The notes below the pieces were generated by a model. The model saw only the letters and a program-made list of their open reading frames with translations, was not told the origin of the DNA and did not search any database. From positions 5,814,344 to 5,878,343 of the forward strand of contig NW_004450267.1 in assembly GCF_000321225.1 (NCBI RefSeq): a DNA stretch of 64,000 nucleotides, given 5' to 3'. This document shows, piece by piece, positions 24,096-34,700 of this stretch. Origin of the DNA: Odobenus rosmarus divergens. Taxonomy: Eukaryota > Chordata > Mammalia > Carnivora > Odobenidae. The translations under genes were made by a program, and so were the position numbers. The first letter of the stretch is position 1. Each line of letters starts with the position of its first letter.

Positions 24096-24290
24096 GCGAC
24101 TGGGTGGCTTAGTTGGTTAGGCGACTGCCTTTGGCTCAGGTCGTGATCCCGGAGTTCTGGGATCGAGTCCCGCATCGGGCTCCCGGCTCGGCGGGGAGCC
24201 TGCTTCTCCCTCTGACCTTCTCCCCTCTCATGCTGTTTCTCTCTCTCTCTCTAAAATAAATAAATAAATAAATCTTTAAAAAAAAAAAAA
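24096..24290 (+). mobile_element. CAN-SINE
   Basis: Sense SINEC with a perfect 18-bp target duplication AAGAACTGAGCAGCAAGG (24078-24095 and 24291-24308). Confidence 0.95.
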
Positions 24291-24554
24291 AAGAACTGAG
24301 CAGCAAGGAGAAGAAAAACTGTACTGGGCATGCAAGTAGCTTAAGGGATTCAAGTATAATGATAATAGCTATACCTAATACATACTATACCTACAGGTGA
24401 TACAAATTATACCTAACTCCCTTAGTATCCCAGTGTAATATAATTTTTATAAATTTACAAAAGTACAAAAATCCTCTTCTGAAAAGCAAGAGTTGATACC
24501 AAAATCAGACAGACATTACAAGGAATGGAAACTACACATCAATATCACTCATGA

Positions 24555-24752
24555 GGGGTGCCCGAGTGGCTCAGTTGGTTGGGCGTCTGCCTTCGCCTCG
24601 GGTCATGATGCCAGGGTCCTGGGATTGAGCCCCGCGTCAGGCTCCCTGCTCAGCAGGGTGTTTGCTTCTCCCTCTCCCTCTGCTTCTCTGTCTCCCACTG
24701 CTTGTGCTCTCTCTCTCTCTCTCAAATAAATAAACAAAATCTTTTTAAAAAA
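24555..24752 (+). mobile_element. CAN-SINE
   Basis: Sense SINEC with target duplication ATCACTCATGA (24544-24554 and 24753-24763), inserted in the L1. Confidence 0.93.
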
Positions 24753-25132
24753 ATCACTCATGAAAAGAAAAACAATATCCCTGACAAAGCATTAGCAAAC
24801 CAAATCCAATAATATATAAAAATGATAATACACCATGACCAAGTAGGTTTCTCCTAGAAATGCAAGGGTAGTTCAACATCTGAAAAAAATAATAAAAATT
24901 TTAAAACCCCATTTGGTCATCTCAATAGGTGCAGAAAAATACTAGATAAAATTTGACATTCACTCATGATTAAAACTCTCCGCAAACCAGGAATAGAAGG
25001 AAACTTCTTCAACCTGACAAAGGGCACCTACAAAAAAATCTAACATAATGGTGACAGATAATGCTTTCCCCCCGGGGTTTGTCATAAGGGAAAGATCTTC
25101 ATTTCACCTCCCCTTTTAAATATGGTACTGGA

Positions 25133-25464
25133 GGGGCGCCTGGGTGGCTCAGTCAGTTAAGCGAATGGATCCTCTCCTGAGGGAAAGAGAAAGATGAGAG
25201 GCCAGCCATGGCTTTTGATCCCAGAACAAGGAGGCCAAGGGGCAAAGGGAGAAGAAGCAGGGGGAGAAGAAAGAATGCCTAAAGACCCCATGACTCTGGA
25301 ATCCTGGCTTTCCAGAACCTGAGCCTTAAGCTCAGGTCATGATCTCAGGGTCCTGGGATGGAGCCCTCATTGGGCTCCCTGCTCAGCAGAGAGCCTGCCT
25401 CTCCCTTCCCCCTGCTCAAGCTCTCTCTCTCAAATAAACAAATAAAATCTTAAAATAAAAAAAT
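25133..25464 (+). mobile_element. CAN-SINE interrupted by a 158-bp copied segment
   Basis: The SINE head (GGGGCGCCTGGGTGGCTCAG to TTAAGC) ends at about 25162. 25163-25320 is a copy of 23324-23481. The SINE resumes with CCTTAAGCTCAGGTCATGAT and runs to its A-rich tail. A perfect target duplication AAATATGGTACTGGA (25118-25132 and 25465-25479) bounds the whole, so the SINE itself inserted normally. Confidence 0.95.
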
Positions 25465-27119
25465 AAATATGGTACTGGAGTCCCCAGGCAGTGTAATCAG
25501 GCGAGCAAAAGAATAAAAGTCATACAGATTGGAAACAATTAGGCTGAGTGAAGTAATCCAAACTAAAAAAAGAATATATACTATATGATTCTACTTATAT
25601 AAAATTCTGGAAAATGCAAATTAATCTGTATGATCAGTGGTTGCTTAAGTAGTGGTTGGGGAAAGGATTATAAAGGAGCACAGGAAAACTTTTGGGGATG
25701 ATAGATACATTTATTATCCTCTTTATGGTGGTGTTTTTGCAGGTCTATATACCATATGCCCATATAAACTGCACACTTTAAATATGTGTCTTTTATTATC
25801 TATCAATTACACCTCAATAAAGCTGAAAAAAGGGGGACTTAGAGGAAATATCAAACTAATAAAAATAAGTTAAGGAGTGAAATACGTGAAATGTGCTTAC
25901 GTTTGAAGAGAATGTAGATCTCTATGCACATTTTGAGAAGAGAGCCACATGTTGATAGAAGGTATGATGTTGCCGGATTTAGTAAAAGTAAAAATATAAG
26001 ACTCCCAGTTAAATTTGAGTTTCAGATAAATAATGAATAACTGTTTAATATAAATATATCCTAAATATGGCATGCAACATCCTGTAGTAGAGAAATTTGC
26101 TATTTATTCATTGTTTATCTGAAATTCAAATGTAATCAATCTCATATTTTATCTGGCAACTCTAGACATTGTCTTATGTATGCTGTATGAAATCAAGCCT
26201 CTGAAAAGACAGGTACTTGAATTCCATGTTTATTCTGACTTAGATGAAGCTGCTGAACTACTGTACTCCAGACAATGACTATATATTCAGTGTCCGGCGC
26301 AGTACTGTACTTATTCACAGTAGCTACTCAAAAAAAAATTTTTTTTGCTCTGCAACTGTATGAAGATAGGAGCTGAATCCATCTTTACTCATCATTTTAT
26401 CCCCAGAGCCTATTACAATGCTTGGTGCTCAATGATTGTATAATTAAATGAATAACTGCCTTTCATGCCCCAGAAAATGAGGAGTTGACCTTTTAACTCC
26501 AGCCCTTATGGCTGGCAGATCTACTTCTTAGATGAGCTCCAGTTCTGATTTCTAGGTTTGTCTTCCACTCCACTTTTGCTGTATGTGTCTCAGGTTGCTG
26601 TTTTGTTTTCTACTATTTTGATGTGACTGACCTATCCTTACACAATGTTTCTCATTTCCTTGTTTTTCCCTTTGGAATCTGGGTGACTACTCTGAGACTC
26701 AGACCCTCAGCCTTTGGGGAAATCTCAAAGTCTGAAACACAACAGCTAGGATTGCTTAATGAAACATTGGGGCATGTTCCCTTTAAAGTTAAGGAGATTT
26801 GGAGTCGAGCTTCAGTTCTGGGGAGAAGATCAGGATAAAAGGGAATCTTTATATATATTGGTGGTGGGTAGGATTTTATACATTTGGGATTTTTCTTATC
26901 TGTCCTATGAATACCTGAAGTACAAAATGCATCCAAACTCTAAATGCATTACTTTTCTTCCATAACATTAAGAACTTAGCCTAATGTTCTTTCCTGTAGA
27001 TTACTTCCACAAATAAGCAGAGATTATAGAAATTATTTCTAGGGAGAGAATGATATTGTGAAGAAAAATGTTTCATGCATAGATTTTAGAACCATAAGAA
27101 ATCCAAGAATAATTACGTA

Positions 27120-27235
27120 TGATGTATGTATTTAGTATAACTACTTCTTGTTTTGCGGATGAGTATGAGATCCAGACAGTCTCCCAAGTTCATACAGTGA
27201 ATGACTGAAGTGAGTGAAAAAGGTACCACTCAGTA
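27120..27235 (-). repeat. MIR fragment, weak
   Basis: TTGCGGATGAGTATGAGATC and CAAGTTCATACAGTGAATGA resemble the antisense MIR 3' half. Confidence 0.45.
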
Positions 27236-28399
27236 AAACCTAGGTCTCTCTCATACTTTTATCTCTATAACCCATTTTCCCTAGTTTTTAGTAGTCAGGG
27301 GGAGGGGTGGTGGCTGTTGGGTGGAATAGTAATAAAATCAAGCACATTGTGCTAAAAGCATATATGCTACTCTCCCAGACAAGCCAAATATTGTTCTTGG
27401 GGCTTTTTAGTCCAAACCTTCCTTTACCATTAAAGTTTCTTGCACCCCTTCATAGGTGTGTCCTGAGCTGATTCACTCTTCTGTGGTTTTATTTTTGTCT
27501 TGGGGAAAAAAATAATTAAGTACAGGCTACCATGGTTTTGAGATGCTTTAGGTCACTGGTTCATCTCTATGCAAAAAGAAATTTTAGGAAGTGGACAGGA
27601 GGAAGGTGGCAGAGATTTCTAAACGGACGGAATACCTGTCCCTGGTTTTTTCCTTAGATGCAAATGCTTTAGATAGTTTTAAGCTGTTATGAGGGTGATA
27701 TAACCTAAATGCTCCCATATAAGCACAGTTGCTTTGGAGGAGGAGAAAGAGGTAAGAAGAGAGGGAATATCATGTTTTGTAAATAGGGAAAAAAAAGTTA
27801 TTATGCAGGAATTCATAAAATATTAAAAAGTTTTCCTACAAGGATGATTAGAAAGAAAACGAATCCTATCAGTTCCCAACGCAAATGAATTAGAGAAAAA
27901 TGCAGCCAAACAAGCAGAGGTACTTACTCCCCTCCTAAGGGAAGATGAGGTGTTATTAAGGTAGCTAGTACCGTGTAAAATGTTTTAGAGTGCCGGTTGA
28001 GAAGTGGTACAGATGCAGGAAACGTTAGCATTTGCTTTTATTGGTAAAGTGACGCAAGAATTGTTACTGCAGCTTTTGCTCTGCATCCAGACGTGGCGAC
28101 TCCGCATGTTGCAGGTGGAGGAGCTGCCTGGGAGAGGGGAGCTCTGCAATCTAAGCCCTTATGGGGTCTATCCTGCTTCTGAGGCTGCATTGCAGTGGGG
28201 TGTGAAAGGTTCGTGTGTATCAAAGCTTAGGGGGCCTTTCTGAAGCAGGACGGAGTCGAAGGACACGGAGGAACACAATCTCATTTAAGGCATGCGATCC
28301 TGAGGTGCTCAAGAGTCCAGTATCCCCCAAATTGGGCGTAAAGGAGAATAGCTAAAACAGCGGCCTTTGCAAGCGTCCAGAGCAGCGGGTGCAATGTTT

Positions 28400-28631
28400 C
28401 CTCCTGTCCGACAAGGGCCGCTAAGAGCAAGCCCGGGCGTGGGGCCGCTCTCGCCGGCCGCTCGTCTCTGTAGCCCCTCTCCCCGCCCGCAGCCGCGGGT
28501 GGGAGAGCGAAGGCGCCGCTAGCACGCGTGCGCGCTCCCTCGGTGCAGCTAGTCTGCGTGCGTGAGTGGGAGGTGGCAGGCCTCGGTCTCCGGCCTTCTC
28601 CGCTGACTGTTCCAGCGCGACGTCCCCGGCC
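28400..28631 (+). promoter_or_regulatory. FYTTD1: FYTTD1 CpG-island promoter and 5' UTR
   Basis: Strong CpG enrichment begins near 28400 and runs through exon 1 into intron 1, to about 29330. No TATA box is seen. A GC-box-like CCCCGCCC lies at 28481-28488 and a CpG-rich alternating purine-pyrimidine stretch near 28520-28535. The start codon at 28632 has G at -3. The reading frame is open for 22 codons upstream but starts with GTG, so an upstream start is unlikely. Confidence 0.7.
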
Positions 28632-28737
28632 ATGAACCGGTTTGGTACCCGGTTAGTGGGAGCCACGGCGACCCCACCGCCGCCGCAGCCGAAAGCCCGC
28701 AGCAATGAAAACCTTGACAAAATTGATATGTCTTTGG
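28632..28737 (+). CDS. FYTTD1: FYTTD1 exon 1 (coding part)
   Basis: Encodes residues 1-35 plus the first base of codon 36. It begins [14 protein letters not shown], followed by a run of four prolines. The donor is G|GTAAGG at 28738, phase 1. The exon ends inside the UAP56-binding motif, just after Met-Ser-Leu. Confidence 0.96.
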
Positions 28738-31700
28738 GTAAGGAGCCGAGTTGGACCGAGTGGGAGTGGGGGGAGGGTGTGGGTGGAACCAAGTACCGCG
28801 GTTTGTGGGGGAAGGGGCGGTTGGCCGCAGTTGTCTGTTGAGTTTTTCTTTGCGGGTGGGCGGAACCAAGTGAGGGCCCACGGGGACAGGGGGAGCGCCA
28901 GCTGGTGCGGTGGTTGAGCCGGAGGGACCCGGCGTCCCCTCGGCGGGGCTGTGTCTGAGGAGGGGCAGTGGGGGCGGGCGGCGCTGCGGGCTAGGGGTTT
29001 TGAGGGTCGAGGGGCGCTACCACTCGCGGAAGACCGCGGCTCTTTGTGAGGAAAACTCCGGGCTTTCCCCTCAAGCGTGTTCGCTGTCGGCGGTGTCAGG
29101 GGAGCGAGGGAAACATCCTTGCTGAAGAAAGCCCTTTGAGAGCCCAGCCAGGTCTGCGTTCGGTTAAGAGTCGCTGGTTCAGGAGAGGGCTCGTTGGGCA
29201 TTTGTGTGGCCAGGCCTACGCCTGGCGCGGGGCGGGCAGCGCAGAGACGCCCCCGAGAGTTGGCCATTTCTGCCTGGCGCCAGACCTCGGGGCCACAGCG
29301 GGGGGGCCACATCGGGGCGCCCACCCTGGAGCGTTTGTCAGAATATCATTAGGCAATGGCTTCATTAGATGGTTTTATTAGGAGGTGCCTAGAAAGGCGC
29401 TCTCTCTTTATCTAGGCCGCAAAGTTAGCTAATTAGGAAAAAAGCAAAGACCGAAGGAGAGATTCACATGGATTAATGGGAAGCCGGGTGAAGCATGGGG
29501 TCCAGCCCCTATAAGGAAGAGTGGAGTGCTTTGGTGAGGATTTTGTAGAAAGTAGGAGGGTCGGTGATTCAATTAAACATTCAGACCTAACACTAGTGAG
29601 GCACTAGCCCCTGGATTAGCTGGTTTAAAAGTTAACCAGCTTTTTGTCAAGATTCAAGTTACCATTATCAGATGTGGTTCTGCCTGCTCTTTTTGTGGCC
29701 TATAGTTTTTCGGATAAGTGTTTGAAAAGTACCTGACAGGTGGATACAGAGGTGTAACTTTTCCAAGGAAGGTATTTTTCTTTTTTGCTGTGGTTTATCT
29801 GCTAAGTTTTAAGTCAAAAATCAAAAACTCTTGGATTGCTGCGATTACCACACATCAGAATCTAATATGTGGATTAAGTAAATCATCAGAAATAATAGGT
29901 TTGGCCTCAAGTCTTGTCTTGCTGATAGTAGTGAACTCTAAAGAAATGAGAAATCTTTTCAGCTAAGGCCAAGAAGAATTTGATAACGAGTATTTATTGA
30001 GTGCTTACCACCTTGCAGGCACTGATCTAAACATCTGATGTGTGTTAACTCGGTTTAGTCTCCTAATAACTCTATGAGGTATGTGCTCCTAATGATAAAA
30101 AGCATGGAATCCAGAACCACACTGTCTTCATTTCAAATCCCCTGCCACTTACTACCCTTTGGTCACAGGCAAAGTATTTCTCAGTGCTTCATGTGTAAAA
30201 AGTGGTAGTAGTGCTGGTCTGTCTCAGAGGGTTGCTGTATTAAATGAGTCAATAGGCATATATAAACCGCTTAGAACAGTACCTGGTACACAGTAAGCAT
30301 TATATTTACATAAACACACTATATAAGCCATTGTTGTTATTTCTGTTTTACGAAACCTGAGGCATAGAGAAATAACTTGCCCCAAATCATACAAATAAAA
30401 AAAAACTTATAGATGTTGCTGGAAGTGTTAAACATGTATTATCATAACCAATACATTTCTTAAGTTTCTAGGTTTTTTTGTATTATTTTGTTTGGTTAGG
30501 ATGTTCAAGTGAAGAAAATGGAGGGATAATTCTCTTTGAAGTAGAAACGAAGTGCTATGATAGATAGCTAAAGTAGACATTGGTTTCTTTTCTCTCCTCC
30601 AAGAATATATAGCATTCTTTCAGATTCCATTTTTTTTAATTGAGGATTTTACAGAAATGGGATGAAGAAATGGTACTTTTTTTTTTAGTAGTCTCTACAC
30701 CCAACCTAGGGCTCAATTTTATGACCCTGAGATCGAGTTGCATGCTCTTCTGACTGAGTCAACCAGGCACCCTGAGATGATACCTATTTTAGACAGTTAC
30801 TATGCTTTGTAAATATTCCACTTTATCAGGTCTGCAGAGGTTTAGAATCTGATTTTTGTTTTAAATGGTGGCTGTATGAATTATATGAATATTCTTATAG
30901 AATATCTACCAAGGTTACCGATAGCTGGCCTCATTGTGGTTCAGTTTCTTATTTTGAAAATGGGTATTATAATACTTCATAGAATTGTTGTGAGAATTAA
31001 ATGAATACTTGTGAGAACAACGCTTCTTAGTTACTACTGTTTTTATTACCATGTATATATCCCTAATGTCATGGAAGAAATTTTTTCATAAAAGTAGCTC
31101 ATTGTAATGGGATTTTTGTTTTTTTCTGATACATACCCTGTCTACCTGAGTAGGAGAAAGCCATTTTCTTCTTTTAGATTGGAGGAATCCACAGTCAATC
31201 ATTTAACTTGAAGATTTAGATAATAAAACATTTAAATATAAAGCAATTTTATATTTCATATGTTTTGCTACTTTTAATTTTATGTTTATACTTTATAAAA
31301 TGCTGTATTTTAAAATAAACCTGGTTAGTCAAAATTATATTTTGCCTTTTTTTTTTTTTTTAATGATCCTCAGCAAATTCATTTTTTTGGTGTACTCTCA
31401 TGGCTCTGAGATTTCATACTTCTGGGGAAGAATAAGTAGCACCTTATCAAAGGAAAGTAGTGTTTCAAAAGTGTTCGAAAGTATTCCCTTTCTGCCCCCT
31501 GAGAATATAACATGTTCATGTATCTGATTTCATGAAACTTTTTTTTTTTTTAAAGATTTTATTTCTTTATTTGAGAGAGAGCGAAAAAGAGCACAAGTGG
31601 GGAGTAAGAAGGGGCAAGATGGAGAGGGAGAAGCAGACTCCCCGCTGAGCAGGTAGCCCAGTGCTGGGCTGGGTCCCAGGACCTTGAGATCATGAACTGA

Positions 31701-34700
31701 GCTGAGGGTAGACGCTTAACCAACTGAGCCACCCAGGGGGCCCTGAAAACTTTTTATTTTAAAACGAATGTTTTTGAGTGTCTTTTACTTGGATGAATTT
31801 ATTTTAGGGGAAGGACTGACCTCAAGAAGATAACAAAGTACTTTGGGAAGATTTGAATTATTTTAATGAATATTTGTGATTAAGAATCTTGAAGATTACT
31901 GGTGGGTTAGGTAGGTAATACATAAGGAAGGATTCCTATAATATATAATTCCTTCTTTTACTTCAGAGAAGACTAATTATATTAATATAGTTGTTAGGTT
32001 CTTGTGTTTAGAGCAGTTTGGAAAAAATAATTGAGGTTAATTAGTTTTGTGAAATTTTATTAAGTTGTTGACCAGGCTTATTTGCTTTATCAATCATCAA
32101 AATTAATATTGGAGTTGGGACTGTGGACAAAGTATTTGGATATTTCTTAAATGAGTATTTTTGGATTCTAGTAATCTTCTTTTAACATTGGTAAATAGAA
32201 ATCTGAAGTACATTTAGTTTCCTGATCTTCATATTGTTGTGCTGTGGTATTAGAACAATGTAATGTTTGTAAATTACTTTGGGAGAGTTTAAAAGTGTTT
32301 TTGAAAAAAATGAGGATTTGAAAGATGAGGTAGAAAGTAAAGTAAGGTAACCCTGAATTACTTTGCTAGAGGAGTAGAGAACTCATTATTTTCTTTTTTA
32401 CTATACCTTTATTATGTACTTGTTTTATTTCATATTAGCTATTTACTTGTCTGTTTCCATCAATAATTTTAAACTTAACTGAGAAAAGGGACCAATTTTA
32501 CTTTTGTTGTTTTTATTCTAGCACAGCCTGTCACATACATTCATTGTACATAGTATATGCTCAGTAAATATTTGCTGAATTGAGGTGAATTTCTTTAGAG
32601 ATGTACTCTTTTAATTGAATGTTTTTTTGTTTTTTTACTGCCTATGGTTTTATTGGAAGGTGGTCTTTAAAAACTAGATACTTCTGTGATTTTGGAAAGT
32701 AAATATGAGTAGTTTTTGTAAACAGGCTTTTGTTTATATGCATCAGGTAAAGAAATACTGCAGATAACAGAAATCTTCATTAATTGGTAGATCTGCTTTG
32801 GGCTAGTGAATTGAACTTTTCCTACAAAACTTCTTCAGTGCTGCAAGTATATTGGCTGATTTGAGTTTTTATCTTATTATTATCTTATGAAAGTGCTTTC
32901 AAAGTAGCAAAGAAGTTAGGGACATAGGAAATCTATTAACTAGAAAATGAGACTGAGTAATCGAGTCATTAGGTTAAAATGAAAATAATCATCACATTTC
33001 CTGTATCACAGATGATATCATCAAATTGAATCGAAAGGAAGGAAAGAAGCAGAATTTTCCGAGACTAAATAGAAAACTCCAGCAAAGTAGTACCCGGCAA
33101 TTCAGGATGAGAGTGCGATGGGGAATCCAACAGAGTTCTGGTAAGTTTTACAAGTAAGCTTTAATAAAGAGCTATTTTGCGTGGGTTCGTAGTATGCTAT
33201 CTTTAGTACATACTTAAAACATGGAGGAAATATATTAGTACCCTTTGTGATTTGTATTTACTCTCAGGTTTTTGTTTAATCTTGAAATCTGGTAAACATT
33301 TTAAGTTGCTTTAAATAGGTGATAACCCTGTTTTTTAAAAACATTAGGTCATTTTTAAGGTACCCTCAGTATAAAAATAGCATAAATTATATTTAGGACT
33401 ACAGAATTGTAAAGGATTTTACATATCATGAGGTTTTATCTCCTTCCCAGTTAGGTATTTCTTTTTTTTTTTTAAATTTTATTTATTTTTATTTATTTGA
33501 CAGAGAAACAGCAAGAGAGGGAACACAAGCAGGGGGAGTGGGAGAGGGAGAAGCAGGCTTCCCACTGAGCAGGGAGCCCAATGTGGGGCTTGGTCCCAGG
33601 ATCCTGGGATAATGACCTGAGCGGAGGGCAGATGCCCAATGACCGAGCCACCCAGGCGCCCCGCTCCTTCCTAGTTTAACAGTCTATCTGGTGGATAATT
33701 ACATAACTCCAGCATACATATATCCAGTGAATGAGCATACTACTTCACAGGACAGCTCCATTATTGGAGACAACTCTATTTACTAGGAAGTTTTCTTAGT
33801 TTGAAGTAAATCTTGCCCACCTGTTAATTCTACAGAGTTACAGGAAGCAAACTCTCTTTTCTATATGAGAACTTTTTAAATATGTGGGGACTAGGGGCAC
33901 CTGGGTGGCTCAGTTAAGCGTCTGCCTTCAGCTCAGGTCATGATCCCAGGGTTCTGGGATTGAGCCCCACATCGGGCTCCCTGCTCAGCGGGAAGCCTGC
34001 TTCTCCCTTTCCCACTCCCCCTGCCTGTGTTCCCTCTCTCGCTGTCTCTCTCTCTGTCAAAAAAAAAAAAAAATGTGGAGACTATTCTGCATGGAAAATA
34101 CTTCCAGACTCTTTGTATTATCATCTAGGGCTTCTAGGATTTGTTAAATATTCCAAAGGTAACACTCAGAATTGAGTGTCTTAGAAGTGACCTAATGATC
34201 TTGGAACTCTACATATACAGTTATTTTTGGCAATTTGGAAGCTTATTTATTTACAGCCATCTTGTTCCAAAATGGATTTAAGGCTGTAACAGAGTCCTAT
34301 TAATTGTATATGACTCATTCATTTTTTTTAGCAGTTATATCAGTGTTTTAGAATAAATCTTTGTTCAAATTAAAAAACTCTAGATCCTTTTTACACATGT
34401 AAAAAATGTTTGATGAACTAGCTCCTAAGTTGACTTTTATCCTGTATGTTAAAAAACATAAAAAATAATTACCTGTGGGCTGAGGATGATTATAATTAGT
34501 TCTTTATCTAACAGTTAATATGCCATCATACCCTCAAAGTATGTCTGTAACTGAGGTTAGACCCTACACAAAATTTTATTCTTCTCTAATTTCTTAAAAA
34601 AAAAAAAAATTTACTCATTTGGGAGAGCGAGCGTGTATGTGCCTGAATGTGTGTGTGCTTGTGAGTGGGGGGAGGGGCAGAGGGCGAGAATCCCAAGCAG

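Larger units (their letters stand above)
24485..25832 (+). mobile_element. L1, sense, internally deleted, carrying two SINEs
   Basis: Pieces 24485-24554 and 24753-25132 match the ORF2 reverse-transcriptase region (for example ACCATGACCAAGTAGGTTT). 25480-25832 matches the 3' end (TTATATAAAATTCTGGAAAA, CACCTCAATAAAGCTGAAAA). The middle of the element is missing, and SINEs at 24555 and 25133 split it. No intact frame. Confidence 0.75.
16641..28400. other. Intergenic region between RUBCN and FYTTD1 promoters
   Basis: About 11.8 kb with no supported exon. It carries SINEs (17.7, 18.0, 21.0, 21.3, 22.4, 23.0, 24.1, 24.6 and 25.1 kb), antisense L1 pieces (18.7-19.1 and 19.6-19.85 kb), a composite sense L1 (24.5-25.8 kb) and an old MIR near 27.1 kb. 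The stretches 16641-17735, 19850-20995, 21528-22270, 23482-24077 and 25833-28000 show no gene or element I can name. Some of 16.9-17.4 kb may be an ancient unclassified repeat. Confidence 0.7.
28738..33011 (+). other. FYTTD1: FYTTD1 intron 1
   Basis: 4.3 kb, GT at 28738-28739 and AG at 33010-33011. The first 600 bp continue the CpG island; the large minus-strand open frame there is a GC-content artefact. It contains nested MIR sequence at 29.98-30.39 kb, a short tRNA-like SINE at 30.68 kb, a MIR at 30.84 kb and a SINE at 31.54 kb. The segments 31060-31535 and 31744-33000 are AT-rich with nothing recognised. Confidence 0.85.

Noticed and set aside
26331..26347. A9-T8 palindrome
   Set aside because: Short intergenic A/T run near no splice site or gene; likely chance.
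28653..29324. 223-codon minus-strand open frame over the FYTTD1 promoter
   Set aside because: It lies in a CpG island where stop codons are rare, overlaps FYTTD1 exon 1 in antisense and shows no family resemblance.
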